Assembly (NCBI GenBank): GCA_018222805.1
Contig: JAAEZQ010000001.1
Span: 332,437 to 396,436, forward strand
Source: Vibrionaceae bacterium
GTDB lineage: Bacteria > Pseudomonadota > Gammaproteobacteria > Enterobacterales > Vibrionaceae
Length of the DNA stretch: 64,000 nucleotides
Direction of reading: 5' to 3'
Position numbers and translations under genes: made by a program. Below, piece by piece: positions 53,397-62,934 of the stretch. The stretch's first letter is position 1, and each line of letters starts with the position of its first letter. The notes under the pieces were generated by a model. The model saw only the letters and a program-made list of their open reading frames with translations, searched no databases and was not told the DNA's origin.

Positions 53397-54809
53397 ATGT
53401 TAGAGCTCATGATTAACAATGATGTCGTTAAAGTGACATCAGCAAAAGCAGATACCATGCTTTTGAACTACTTGCGTGAACAAAAACACATGACAGGCTC
53501 TAAAGAAGGGTGTGCCAGTGGTGATTGTGGCGCTTGTACGGTAGTAGTCGTTGATACCGATGGCGCAGATAAACTGAGTTATCGACAAATCAACGCCTGT
53601 ATCACGCCAATTCATGCTCTGCACGGTAAACAGATCATTACCGTGGAGCACCTAAAACAAAACGATCAGCTTCATCCTGTGCAGCAAACCGTCGTTGATC
53701 ACCACGGTTCTCAATGCGGCTTTTGTACTCCAGGAATTGTGATGTCGCTCTACGCACTGTCAAAGCAAGAAGTAGCGCCGCACAACCCAGCCCACTATCT
53801 CTCCGGCAACCTATGTCGATGCACGGGCTACGGTCCACTGATTGAAGCAGCAAAATCGATTGCTGCAAGCCATATTGATGATCCGCTTAGCGTTCATGAA
53901 GCAGTCGTCAAAGCATGGATGGCCTCAGTGGCAGAATCAAATGAACCAAACTACGCGCGCCCAAAAAATCGTCTGCAACTCGCTCAGGCCATCAAAGATA
54001 TGCCAAAGGCGAAAATGATCGCGGGCGGTACGGATTTATCCCTAGAGGTGACACAGCAACACAAACCTCTGGCGCAACTGATCGATTTGTCTCACGTCGA
54101 TGACTTACTGACGATAACAGACACTTCGGCAGGTTGGCGTATTGGTGCAGCCGTGCCAATGACGCAGGTTCATGAGTTCATTAAACAACACTTCCCTACG
54201 GCTGATGAAGTGATTGAACGCTTAGGTAGCTTGACTATTCGCCACAGGGCAACGCTTGGTGGCAGTCTCGGCCACGCCTCGCCAATTGGTGATATTGCCC
54301 CACTGCTTATCAGCCTGCGTGGCCTGATTGAATTAGACGACGGCGAGGACAAAGTGCTGCTAGCCCCAGAGGAATACATTACTGGCTATCGTCAGACTGT
54401 ACTTCAGCCTAACCAGTGGATCAGCGCGATTCACTTGCCTCAACTTGCTAAAAACGAGCGCCACGCCATCTATAAAGTCAGTAAACGCTACGAGGATGAT
54501 ATCGCCACGGTCACGTTAGGACTAAACATGGCGTTTGGTTCCAACCAATGCGTCACTCACTGCATCATTTCTGCTGGCGGAGTAGCCGCGAAGTCAGTGC
54601 GCCTCAGCAAATTAGAAGCCTTATTTGTTGGTAAACCATTGTCGCTTTCTGTCGTAGAGCAAGCGCAGGAAATGGTGCCTCATGTCATTCAGCCACTAAG
54701 TGATGTGCGAGGCAGTAATACTTATCGAGTCAAGTTGGTTCAGAACCTGCTTAAACGTTTTTATCTGGAGTCTCAGAGTATTGAGACAAGGTTGGTGCAA
54801 GATGCGTAA
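53397..54809 (+). CDS. xdhA: Xanthine dehydrogenase small subunit (Fe-S and FAD)
   Basis: The 470-residue protein has two [2Fe-2S] domains at the N-terminus (CASGDCGACTVVV, then CGFCTPGIVMS and CRCTGYGPL) and a FAD-binding domain (MIAGGTDLSLE; TLGGSLGHASPIGD). It passes electrons from the Mo centre in XdhB to NAD. The start follows AGAGGAAGTT, after the candidate operator. It overlaps xdhB by 8 bases. Confidence 0.95.
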   Translation: MLELMINNDVVKVTSAKADTMLLNYLREQKHMTGSKEGCASGDCGACTVVVVDTDGADKLSYRQINACITPIHALHGKQIITVEHLKQNDQLHPVQQTVVDHHGSQCGFCTPGIVMSLYALSKQEVAPHNPAHYLSGNLCRCTGYGPLIEAAKSIAASHIDDPLSVHEAVVKAWMASVAESNEPNYARPKNRLQLAQAIKDMPKAKMIAGGTDLSLEVTQQHKPLAQLIDLSHVDDLLTITDTSAGWRIGAAVPMTQVHEFIKQHFPTADEVIERLGSLTIRHRATLGGSLGHASPIGDIAPLLISLRGLIELDDGEDKVLLAPEEYITGYRQTVLQPNQWISAIHLPQLAKNERHAIYKVSKRYEDDIATVTLGLNMAFGSNQCVTHCIISAGGVAAKSVRLSKLEALFVGKPLSLSVVEQAQEMVPHVIQPLSDVRGSNTYRVKLVQNLLKRFYLESQSIETRLVQDA

Positions 54810-57198
54810 GTTAACTCAGGTTGAAGGAGGACAAACCATACTCCCTGAATCCCAACAAGTCGTAGGGAAACCTTACAAGCACGAAAGTGCCGATAAACAG
54901 GTCAGTGGTGAAGCGCTTTTCGTCGATGACTACGCAACTCCAACGGGATGCTTGCACGCCGCTGTTGTCACCAGCGCCATCGCTAAGGGCCACATTACTC
55001 AGCTCGATTTATCCGAAGTAGAAAGCGCGGAAGGCGTGATTAAAGTATTCACCGAATCATCGATTCCTGGCGAAAAAGATATTGGTACAATCCTCAAAGG
55101 CGATCCATTACTGGCAATAGGTAACGAGATTAAGTATTTCGGACAGCCTATTGCACTGATTCTGGCGACGACACATGAGCTAGCATGGAAAGCCGCAAAT
55201 CTGGCGAAGGTTGAATACTCCGAAACGGACAATCTAGCGCTGACTTATCCGAAAGCCGCATCACAAGATCCCCTGTTGCCTCCACACCAGATGGGCGAAA
55301 AAGTCGAACAACAAGTCTTTGACCAAGCGCCAATTTATATTCACGGTGACATCCATGTAGGCGGGCAGGAACACTTCTATTTAGAGGGCCAGGTAAGCCT
55401 TGCAGAATTAACCGAAGATGGCGGCATATTCTTACGTTCTTCAACCCAGAACCCGTCAGAAGTGCAGAAGTTAGTCGCCGAAGTATTGGATATAGACTTT
55501 AACCGTGTCACGGTTGACGTGCGCCGTATGGGTGGAGGTTTCGGTGGTAAAGAAAGTCAGGCGGCTCAATGGGCATGTCTGGCAGCTCTTGGCGCTTATC
55601 ACACAAAATGCGCAGTAAAAATGCGCCTCCCTCGTTCACTGGATATGACGGCTACGGGTAAGCGCCACCCATTCTACAACCGTTACCAGCTTGCGGCAGA
55701 CGCTCAAGGCCAAATCTTTGCTGCGAATATCGAAGTGAACGCTCTGTGTGGCCACTCCCCTGACTTGTCAGATGCGATTGTCGATCGTGCCATGTTCCAC
55801 GCAGATAACGCTTACTCGTTAGGCCAAGCAAGTGTGGTTGGGAACAGGCTAAAAACCGATATGGTTTCCCACACTGCATTCCGCGGATTCGGCGGCCCTC
55901 AAGGCATGATCGCGATTGAAAAAGCAATACAAGATTTAGCGCTTCAAGTTGGCCAGGATTCGCTCGATGTTCGTTACAAAAATCTGTATCGCGACGGAGC
56001 ACACACCACTCCGTATGGCATGGAAGTCGAACAGCGTGATGCAATGCTAGACATCATGCGACAGCTTGAGCAGCAAAGTGATTACCGCGCTCGTCGAGAA
56101 ACAATCAAACAGTGGAACCAAAGTAACCCAGTGCTGAAAAAAGGGCTGGCATTAACTCCAGTCAAATTCGGGATTGCGTTTACTGCAACACACCTTAACC
56201 AAGCGGGCGCGCTGATTCATGTCTACACCGATGGGACACTTCAGGTATCACACGGCGGGACAGAAATGGGACAAGGTCTGCATACGAAAATACAACAGAT
56301 CGTTGCTCAGTCTTTCGGCATCGATATTAACAAGGTTCTTATCACCTCAACCCGTACGGATAAAGTGCCGAATACCTCACCGACAGCCGCCTCTTCCGGT
56401 GCCGATCTGAACGGTATGGCTGCGCATAACGCGACGATAACGATTAAGCAACGCTTACTTGATTTCGCTTGTGAACATTACCAAGTGGAAGAAGTGGATA
56501 TCGTCAACGGCGAGCTTGTCGGTATTGAATCATCACCGAAATACCAACACCCCGTCAGTTGGGAGGAATTGATTCAGTTAGCGTATCTAAACCGCATTTC
56601 TCTCTCTGCAAGCGGGTTTTACCAAACGCCAAAAATTGGTTATGACCGCAACACGGCCACCGGTCGTCCGTTCTTCTATTTTGCCCTGGGTGCCTCCTGC
56701 TCAGAAGTCACGATCGACACCCTGACAGGCGAAATGCGCGTAGAAAAAGTCGACATTCTTCATGATGTAGGTAACAGCCTGAACCCGGCAATCGATAAGG
56801 GACAAATTGAAGGCGCATTCATTCAGGGGATAGGCTGGTTAACCACAGAGGAGTTAGTCTGGGATGAAAATGGACATCTGCTGAGTAACAGCCCGATGAA
56901 CTACAAAATCCCGACCATCGGTGACTACCCTAAACAGATGCACGTGGATCTGTACGACCAAGCGAATCCGGAATACAGCATTTACCGTTCCAAAGCGGTT
57001 GGCGAACCACCATTCATGCATGCGAACAGTGTCTGGTGTGCCATTTACGATGCCGTTGCCTCTATCAGTCAACATCAATGCCCCCCTGTACTGCATGCGC
57101 CTGCGACGGGTGAGGAAATCCTTAATGCTTGTGAGCATCAGCAACAGTGGCTCGCGGATCAGCCAATACAGGAGGAATCTTATGTCGTCGAAGAATGA
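54802..57198 (+). CDS. xdhB: Xanthine dehydrogenase large subunit (molybdopterin)
   Basis: The 798-residue subunit binds the molybdenum cofactor and oxidises hypoxanthine and xanthine to urate. Visible signatures are GGGFGGKESQ (cofactor binding), HTAFRGFGGPQG, HGGTEMGQGLHTKI, and GEPPFMHANSV, in which the Glu is the catalytic base of the family. I chose the ATG at 54802, which overlaps the end of xdhA, because the upstream in-frame codons read as xdhA in another frame. Confidence 0.95.
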   Translation: MRKLTQVEGGQTILPESQQVVGKPYKHESADKQVSGEALFVDDYATPTGCLHAAVVTSAIAKGHITQLDLSEVESAEGVIKVFTESSIPGEKDIGTILKGDPLLAIGNEIKYFGQPIALILATTHELAWKAANLAKVEYSETDNLALTYPKAASQDPLLPPHQMGEKVEQQVFDQAPIYIHGDIHVGGQEHFYLEGQVSLAELTEDGGIFLRSSTQNPSEVQKLVAEVLDIDFNRVTVDVRRMGGGFGGKESQAAQWACLAALGAYHTKCAVKMRLPRSLDMTATGKRHPFYNRYQLAADAQGQIFAANIEVNALCGHSPDLSDAIVDRAMFHADNAYSLGQASVVGNRLKTDMVSHTAFRGFGGPQGMIAIEKAIQDLALQVGQDSLDVRYKNLYRDGAHTTPYGMEVEQRDAMLDIMRQLEQQSDYRARRETIKQWNQSNPVLKKGLALTPVKFGIAFTATHLNQAGALIHVYTDGTLQVSHGGTEMGQGLHTKIQQIVAQSFGIDINKVLITSTRTDKVPNTSPTAASSGADLNGMAAHNATITIKQRLLDFACEHYQVEEVDIVNGELVGIESSPKYQHPVSWEELIQLAYLNRISLSASGFYQTPKIGYDRNTATGRPFFYFALGASCSEVTIDTLTGEMRVEKVDILHDVGNSLNPAIDKGQIEGAFIQGIGWLTTEELVWDENGHLLSNSPMNYKIPTIGDYPKQMHVDLYDQANPEYSIYRSKAVGEPPFMHANSVWCAIYDAVASISQHQCPPVLHAPATGEEILNACEHQQQWLADQPIQEESYVVEE

Positions 57199-58093
57199 TG
57201 CCTACCTGTCGACCCCGGGTATGAACTGGTTATCCGCTTGCCAGCAACTTGAGCAACAAGGTCAGGCGTACTGCATTGCAACGGTACTGGCTTATGTGGG
57301 TTCTGTACCGCGCTCTAGTGGTGCGAAGATGGTTATCTCGGCTCAAAGTCAGTTCGACACGCTCGGCGGCGGCAATCTCGAATACCAGGTTATCGCCAAA
57401 GCCCGTGAGAGTCTGAAACTTAAACGTAGTCAGCCCGTTATCGAACGCTTTGCCTTATCTGCGGATCTTGGGCAGTGTTGCGGCGGAGCGGTACAAGTGA
57501 TGTTTGAATTCTTCCAGACGCAAACTCCGCAAGTGGTGATATTTGGTGCCGGACATGTTTGTCAGGCGCTCACCAGCATTCTCAATGGATTGCCTTGCCA
57601 TATAAAAGTCATCGATAGTCGCTCAGAATGGCTAGCGCCTTTATCGCAAAAAGGAATAGAGACAGCGCTACATGCTAATCCGGTCGATGCAATTGAAACA
57701 CTGCAAGACAACACGTTCGTGTTGATCATGACTCAAGACCACGCGCTTGATTTTGAGCTGACTCAGCATGCGCTCGAAAGTCAGCGCTTCGCTTATGTGG
57801 GGTTAATTGGTTCACAAGGTAAAAGCCAACGTTTCAGATTCCGCCTTAAAGAACAGCTGAGCAACGTCAACTCGCTCGACCAGCTCACCTGCCCGATTGG
57901 GAATCCAGACATCACTGGCAAATTACCAATGGAAGTGGCGGTCTCGGTTTCTGCCCAATTGATGGAACGGTTTAAGCAAAATCAAGCTAATAAACAACAC
58001 AATGAAATGCAGCCAGTTGTAAAACAACATAACGAAGAACAATGGCAACAAGCCAATCTTGCACGCAAAAATATCAAGGAAAATCATCAATGA
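57182..58093 (+). CDS. xdhC: Xanthine dehydrogenase accessory protein XdhC
   Basis: The 303-residue protein inserts the sulfurated molybdenum cofactor into XdhB. An N-terminal part with Cys-rich GQCCGGAVQVMFE and a C-terminal Rossmann domain (VVIFGAGHVCQAL; DSRSEWL; FAYVGLIGSQGK) are as in the family. The start overlaps the end of xdhB by 17 bases and its own end overlaps uraD. A Gln/Asn-rich tail (about 265-303) is a small oddity. Confidence 0.93.
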   Translation: MSSKNDAYLSTPGMNWLSACQQLEQQGQAYCIATVLAYVGSVPRSSGAKMVISAQSQFDTLGGGNLEYQVIAKARESLKLKRSQPVIERFALSADLGQCCGGAVQVMFEFFQTQTPQVVIFGAGHVCQALTSILNGLPCHIKVIDSRSEWLAPLSQKGIETALHANPVDAIETLQDNTFVLIMTQDHALDFELTQHALESQRFAYVGLIGSQGKSQRFRFRLKEQLSNVNSLDQLTCPIGNPDITGKLPMEVAVSVSAQLMERFKQNQANKQHNEMQPVVKQHNEEQWQQANLARKNIKENHQ

Positions 58094-58581
58094 GTACAGT
58101 TAACCTTGCCTTGAATCTGAGTGACGAACAACTAGAGAGAATTTGCACCAGCCAACGTTGGCAGCAAGAAATGAAAATCCGCATGCCGTTTGACTCAATA
58201 GATTCTTTACTTCGTAGCGCAGAGATTGCCTTTACCAAGTTAAAAGAAAACGACTGGCTGGAAGCATTTGCAGGTCACCCGATGATTGGTGATCTCAATA
58301 GCCTGAAAAAGAAATACTCACAAGGCAAAGACCTCAGCGAAAAAGAGCAAAAGAACGTTAAACAGGCTTCTACCGATGTGTTGCAAGAGCTGCTTACGCT
58401 CAACCGCGAATACCACGACAAATTTGGCTTCATTTTTATTGTGTGTGCCACCAACAAGACTGCAGAAGAGATGCTCATCCTACTCAAAGGCCGAATCAAT
58501 CGCTCGCGGGAGGAAGAGCTACATCAAGCAGCAATAGAACAACAGAAAATCAGTAACATCAGAATGGAAGCCTTGTTATGA
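58090..58581 (+). CDS. uraD: OHCU decarboxylase UraD
   Basis: The 163-residue enzyme decarboxylates 2-oxo-4-hydroxy-4-carboxy-5-ureidoimidazoline to S-allantoin. Catalytic and structural residues fit the family: AGHPMIGD (with the catalytic His), SKEQ-like SEKEQKNV, and FGFIFIVCATNKTAEEML. The ATG overlaps the xdhC stop (ATGA), and the end overlaps hiuH. Confidence 0.94.
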   Translation: MSTVNLALNLSDEQLERICTSQRWQQEMKIRMPFDSIDSLLRSAEIAFTKLKENDWLEAFAGHPMIGDLNSLKKKYSQGKDLSEKEQKNVKQASTDVLQELLTLNREYHDKFGFIFIVCATNKTAEEMLILLKGRINRSREEELHQAAIEQQKISNIRMEALL

Positions 58582-58901
58582 AACAACTCAGTTGCCACGT
58601 GTTAGATACCGCAAACGGAAAACCAGCCACCGGTATTCAAGTTCAACTATTTAGCCTCAATGACCAAACCTGTCTCGCTGAAGGCACCACCGATCAAGAT
58701 GGTCGCGCCAAGTTCCCACAAGTAATCCTGGAAAAACAGGCCTATACGCTGCGTTTTCTTGTTGCACCATATTGTGAGGCACAATTTGGCAGCGCTTTCT
58801 TCCCGCTCATTGACGTGAATTTCAACGTGTATGACGAAGGTAACTACCACATTCCTCTTCTGCTATCCCCATTCTCTTATTCAAGTTACCGGGGAAGTTA
58901 A
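58578..58901 (+). CDS. hiuH: 5-hydroxyisourate hydrolase (transthyretin-like)
   Basis: The 107-residue protein begins SCHVLDTANGKPATGIQVQLF (His in CHVLD) and ends with YRGS, the C-terminal signature of this enzyme that distinguishes it from true transthyretin. It hydrolyses 5-hydroxyisourate, the product of PuuD, to OHCU, the substrate of UraD. The ATG overlaps uraD by 4 bases. Confidence 0.95.
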   Translation: MKQLSCHVLDTANGKPATGIQVQLFSLNDQTCLAEGTTDQDGRAKFPQVILEKQAYTLRFLVAPYCEAQFGSAFFPLIDVNFNVYDEGNYHIPLLLSPFSYSSYRGS

Positions 58902-59010
58902 TAAGAGATGATTATTCTTCAATGAGGCAGTTTGGCTAAGCCCCCTTGCAAATCACAATCCAACATAGGACATAACTTCAAAGAGTAATACGTCAATAAG
59001 GAATATTACG

Positions 59011-60240
59011 ATGTGGCCACAACTGTATGAATGGATCTCGCTGTTTATCAAATGGTTTCATGTGATCTGTGGCATCGCATGGATTGGAGCAAGCTTTTAC
59101 TTCACTTGGTTGGATAACAACTTAGAGACACCACCAAAATGGAAAAAAGACAAAGGCATTAATGGCGATCTATGGGCGGTACATGGTGGTGGATTTTACG
59201 AAGTCTCCAAGTATCAGGTAGGTCCGGAAAAAATCCCTGAAAAACTGCACTGGTTTAAATGGGAAGCTTACGCCACTTGGTTAACAGGCTCTGCGTTGAT
59301 GATTTGGATGTACTACTTCAACGCCCAAGCTTATCTGATCGATCCGCGTGTCATGGAGCTAACGTCTCTTCAAGCAGTCGGTATTGGCGTTGGTGGTATT
59401 CTACTGGGTGTGGTGGTCTATGAAGCGTTAATGTGCTCACCTTTGAGCCGGAATACAGCTCTATTCTGTGCGGCACTACTCGCGTTTGGTGCGCTGTTTT
59501 TCTACGGTTTTACCCAACTGTTCAGCGGACGAGGGGCATTTATCCACATGGGCGCACTGATCGGCTCTATCATGGTCAATAACGTGTTCCTCAAGATCAT
59601 TCCTGGCCAGCGAAAAATGGTAGCGCAAGTTACCGCAGGTGAAGCCGTTGACCCTGCTCCGGGTTTAGAAGGTAAACGACGCTCAATTCATAACAACTAC
59701 TTCACTCTGCCAGTGGTATTCTTGATGATCAGCAATCACTACCCCATGATCTATCAACATCCGCTGAACTGGCTGATCGGCTTTTTCGTTATTATCATCA
59801 GCGCGTATATCCGTCATTACTTTAACCTCAAACATATCGGTAAAAATCAACCAATCGTCATCTTGAGCGGAGCTTGTGCAATGCTGGTGCTAGCCGTTGT
59901 TGTGAGTTGGCAGTCAACTTCTCGCAAAACTGCACAAGCTACAGGCGCAAGTACAGATAGTCATTATGAAGCCGTCACGAGTCCGGTATCACTCACTGAA
60001 AATCAGATGATTGCGAAAAAAATCATTGATAAGCGCTGTAGCCAGTGCCACAGCTCGACACCAACGGATGATTTATTCAAGGTTGCACCAAGCGGTGCCG
60101 TATTCGACAGCTGGCAAGATATTGAACGCTGGAAGGCTCGCATTCTGGTTCGCTCTGTCGAAAGTGCTGACATGCCATTTTTGAATAAAACAAAGATGAC
60201 TGATGAAGAGCGGCAGCGCTTAAAAGAAGTGTTGAAATAA
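59011..60240 (+). CDS. puuD: Membrane urate oxidase PuuD with C-terminal cytochrome c domain
   Basis: The 409-residue protein has about eight membrane helices (first around residues 10-30, FHVICGIAWIGASFYFTWLD), then a C-terminal periplasmic haem c domain with the CSQCH motif (about 345-349) and a Met ligand candidate (ADMPFLNKTKMTD). PuuD oxidises urate to 5-hydroxyisourate and passes electrons to the respiratory chain, unlike soluble urate oxidase. It completes xdhABC-uraD-hiuH as the urate step. It starts 109 bases after hiuH following ATAAGGAATATTACG. Confidence 0.94.
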   Translation: MWPQLYEWISLFIKWFHVICGIAWIGASFYFTWLDNNLETPPKWKKDKGINGDLWAVHGGGFYEVSKYQVGPEKIPEKLHWFKWEAYATWLTGSALMIWMYYFNAQAYLIDPRVMELTSLQAVGIGVGGILLGVVVYEALMCSPLSRNTALFCAALLAFGALFFYGFTQLFSGRGAFIHMGALIGSIMVNNVFLKIIPGQRKMVAQVTAGEAVDPAPGLEGKRRSIHNNYFTLPVVFLMISNHYPMIYQHPLNWLIGFFVIIISAYIRHYFNLKHIGKNQPIVILSGACAMLVLAVVVSWQSTSRKTAQATGASTDSHYEAVTSPVSLTENQMIAKKIIDKRCSQCHSSTPTDDLFKVAPSGAVFDSWQDIERWKARILVRSVESADMPFLNKTKMTDEERQRLKEVLK

Positions 60241-60323
60241 TCGGTCGCCTGCCAGTATAAACCACCTGAAACTCAGGATGGATTGCTGAAATAACGTTGA
60301 GTGGCTATTTGAAAGATAAACTG

Positions 60324-60716
60324 TTACAACATTTCCGCGTCAAAACGGGCAGTTCGGGCTTGAGAGATACTGCAGTTGGTTTCTGCCATTAGCTCTGCCA
60401 AGGTTACATTTGGATTCTCAATAACTAAACGAATCAACTTCGCTTCTAGCGGCTCTAATTTATCTTGGTGTGCAGCAAGTCCGACTTCCATCTTATTGAT
60501 AACAAATCGCAGCACTTCTGGTTCTTCTGACTTAATGTGCTCAAGAAAGCAGTTCAAATCCAATGCATCACCAGTCACCATCCAGTTTCTAGAACGTCGA
60601 ACACGCTTCAACTCACACTTCTTCTCCATCGCAATCATTTTGGCTCGCTTAGCATGCTCGCCACCGATACGGTGAATCAAAGAAGGCAATGAGATAGTGA
60701 GCTTGTTTGATTTCAT
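60324..60716 (-). CDS. Ribosome-recycling-factor-like small protein (RRF_GI family)
   Basis: The product (about 130 residues from the ATG at 60716) reads LTISLPSLIHRIGGEHAKRAKMIAMEKKCELKRVRRSRNW, then a helical middle part and VTLAELMAETNCSISQARTARFDAEML, which resembles a helix-turn-helix. I recognise it as the family named for ribosome recycling factor found in vibrios; its true function is unknown. The start is uncertain: an ATG at 60728 and a TTG at 60746 are also in frame, and no clear ribosome site is seen. No operon partner. Confidence 0.75.
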   Translation of the reverse strand: MKSNKLTISLPSLIHRIGGEHAKRAKMIAMEKKCELKRVRRSRNWMVTGDALDLNCFLEHIKSEEPEVLRFVINKMEVGLAAHQDKLEPLEAKLIRLVIENPNVTLAELMAETNCSISQARTARFDAEML

Positions 60717-60841
60717 AGAAAACGTCATATCATCAGAAATAGACAAACATTTTAAACTCGGTGTGCTTATTTTCCATCTTTTAGCCGCATTGAGTATGAA
60801 ATTGTCGTTAACGAGTTGAGTGAGTACGTTGATAATACAAA

Positions 60842-60872
60842 AAAGCCTACCTTGCTAAGCGAGGTAGGCTTT
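60842..60872 (-). terminator. Terminator of the binding-protein operon
   Basis: AAAGCCTACCT and AGGTAGGCTTT form an 11-bp stem with a 9-base loop; the minus strand runs into TTTTTTG, after the stop codon at 60901. Confidence 0.85.
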
Positions 60873-60900
60873 GTTCTTTAATGGTGTTCAATATTAATCA

Positions 60901-61674
60901 TTAAAGCTCTTCGCCGTAGATATCGAAAGAGAAGTATTTCGCGGCAATCTTATCGTAAGTGCCATTTTCGCGAATTGTCTTGATCGCTTGGTTAAACTTA
61001 TCAGCTAATTCTTTATCGTTTTTACGTAATGCCAGCGCAGTACCTTCACCGATGTAAGCTTTATCTGTAACGGCTTCACCAACAAACTCATGGCCTTTGC
61101 CAATCTCTTTGTCTAAGAATGCTAAAGAAAGTTGGTCTGAGTTGCCAAAGGTCGCATCCAAGCGGCCATTTGCCATATCTAAATACACTTCATCCTGACC
61201 AGAGTAACGCTTGATGGTTGCAACCGAACCGAATTTATCTGTCACGTAGAGATCGTGAATCGTGCCGCTTTGTACACCAATCACTTTGTCTTTTAAACCA
61301 GCTTCACTGATCTCAATATTGTTGTCTGCTTTGGCAACGAAACGTGCCGGAGTTTGGTAGTACTTGTCGGTAAACAGCACGCGTTTTCTACGATCATCAG
61401 TAATGCGCATTGAAGCCATGATCACATCTGATTTACGTGCAAGCAGACTTGGGATCAGAGAGTCCCATCCCTGTGAAACCCAGGTGCACTCTAGCTTTGC
61501 CTCTGCACATAAGGCATCAGCGATTTCGATATCAAAACCAACCGGAGTACCACTAGCATCCTTGTAATTAAATGGTGGATACGTAAAGTCAGAAGCTAGA
61601 CGGACTTCCTTCGCCATCAAAGGAGTCGAGAGTAGTGCAGCGGTGCAAGCTAACGCGCTAAGCATTTTTTTCAT
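60901..61674 (-). CDS. Periplasmic amino-acid-binding protein (HisJ/ArgT-like)
   Basis: The 257-residue product has a signal peptide (about 1-21, ending PLMA) and a type II binding fold (VRLASDFTYPPFNYKDASGTPVGFDIEIADALCAEAKLECTWV; MRITDDRRKRVLFTDKYY), as in arginine/histidine/lysine-binding proteins. Those normally work with an ABC permease, but no membrane or ATPase gene is near. It follows the HisC-like gene by 19 bases in the same direction, so it may be cotranscribed with it. The ligand is inferred only from family similarity. Confidence 0.87.
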   Translation of the reverse strand: MKKMLSALACTAALLSTPLMAKEVRLASDFTYPPFNYKDASGTPVGFDIEIADALCAEAKLECTWVSQGWDSLIPSLLARKSDVIMASMRITDDRRKRVLFTDKYYQTPARFVAKADNNIEISEAGLKDKVIGVQSGTIHDLYVTDKFGSVATIKRYSGQDEVYLDMANGRLDATFGNSDQLSLAFLDKEIGKGHEFVGEAVTDKAYIGEGTALALRKNDKELADKFNQAIKTIRENGTYDKIAAKYFSFDIYGEEL

Positions 61675-61693
61675 GTGTAATGTCCTTATTATT

Positions 61694-62782
61694 TTAATTG
61701 ATGGTGTCAGTTGATTGATTTAGTTGCAAGTTACAAATAGTTTCTGCCACTTCCTGCATGCTCTTTTCAGAGCCGATGGTAATACGAACACAGTTCTGCA
61801 GGCTTGGCTCGTGAGTTTGATTACGCGTCACAATGCCTTGCTCACGTAAGTATTCAAAAAGATTCACATCCGGTTTAGTACGAATCAATACAAAGTTGGT
61901 CGCTGACGGATAAATCGTTTCAATCCAGTCAAGACCTTCAATGCGTTCAATAAAACGTTGACGTGATTCAATCAAAGTACGGGTATGTGCCGCTACCTTG
62001 TCTAACCCTTCTGGACTCAACGCTTGGAGAACGATTTCTGCTGAGCTGTCCGGCATTGGGTACGGTGGGATAAGCTTGTAGACAAAGTCCATGACCGATT
62101 GCTGAGCAATAATAAATCCACACCTAACGGCAGCCAAACCAAAGGCTTTCGATAAAGTACGAACCACAACGAGATTCGGATAACGATCAATCAGACTGAC
62201 GACACTTTGATCGAGTTCAAATTCAATATAAGCCTCATCGACAACCACAATCGCGCTTTGCTGAGTCTGCTCCAGTACTTCAACAATCTTCTCGTAGCTG
62301 AGTAACTGACCAGTTGGGTTGTTTGGTGAACAGAGAAACACAAGGTTTGCCTTCTCAGCTGCTTCAATCACACAGCTAATATCGAGGTCAAAGTTCGGCA
62401 AAATTAGAGGACAGTCGATAACATCGATCGCTAATGATTCAGCACAGAACTCGTACATCGCATATGTCGGGCTGCATATGGCGATGCTGTCTTTTCCTGG
62501 TTGGCAGAACGTACGAATGAGCAAATCAATCGCTTCGTCCGCACCGCGTACCGCCAATGTAGGCTGCGACGTTGAGCAATAATCCTGATACGCAGAAGCA
62601 ATATCATGAGGAAGAAAATCCGGATAACGGTGTAGCGGAGACTGGTGTTCTTTATACAGTAACGGATCTTCAAGTTCGTTCGCATTAAGCCATAATCGCC
62701 CAGCCCCACCAATGCGTCTTGCGGACTGATATGGTATTAACTTTTTTATGCTCTCAGGCGCTAACTTCTCAGCTAATGACAT
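61694..62782 (-). CDS. Histidinol-phosphate aminotransferase-like enzyme (HisC paralogue)
   Basis: The 362-residue class I aminotransferase has the HisC N-terminus (KKLIPYQSARRIGGAGRLWLNANE), the SPNNPTG motif, the Asp in VVDEAYIEF, and the PLP Lys in RTLSKAFGLAAVRCG. It is not inside a histidine biosynthesis operon, so it is likely a second copy or an enzyme for a related amino acid. The ATG at 62782 is used; a GTG at 62794 is in frame. It is followed by the binding-protein gene, and a LysR gene is divergent. Confidence 0.88.
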   Translation of the reverse strand: MSLAEKLAPESIKKLIPYQSARRIGGAGRLWLNANELEDPLLYKEHQSPLHRYPDFLPHDIASAYQDYCSTSQPTLAVRGADEAIDLLIRTFCQPGKDSIAICSPTYAMYEFCAESLAIDVIDCPLILPNFDLDISCVIEAAEKANLVFLCSPNNPTGQLLSYEKIVEVLEQTQQSAIVVVDEAYIEFELDQSVVSLIDRYPNLVVVRTLSKAFGLAAVRCGFIIAQQSVMDFVYKLIPPYPMPDSSAEIVLQALSPEGLDKVAAHTRTLIESRQRFIERIEGLDWIETIYPSATNFVLIRTKPDVNLFEYLREQGIVTRNQTHEPSLQNCVRITIGSEKSMQEVAETICNLQLNQSTDTIN

Positions 62783-62828
62783 TATATTTATCACCCCAAT
62801 ATGAATACCTAATCAGTTTTTACCGATT

Positions 62829-62844
62829 AAATTAAATTTAATTT
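62829..62844. promoter_or_regulatory. 16-bp AT palindrome between the HisC-like and LysR genes
   Basis: AAATTAAATTTAATTT is a perfect palindrome, enclosed by the inverted pair TTACC (about 62819) and GGTAA (about 62851). It lies in the 152-base divergent promoter region and may bind the LysR product. Confidence 0.45.
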
Positions 62845-62934
62845 CTTTATTGGTAATAAACTAGTCAAGAATCACTTCCGGTTAAATCGAAATAAAGGCA
62901 TACTAGCCATGCAAAAAAATCATGGATAGATAAC

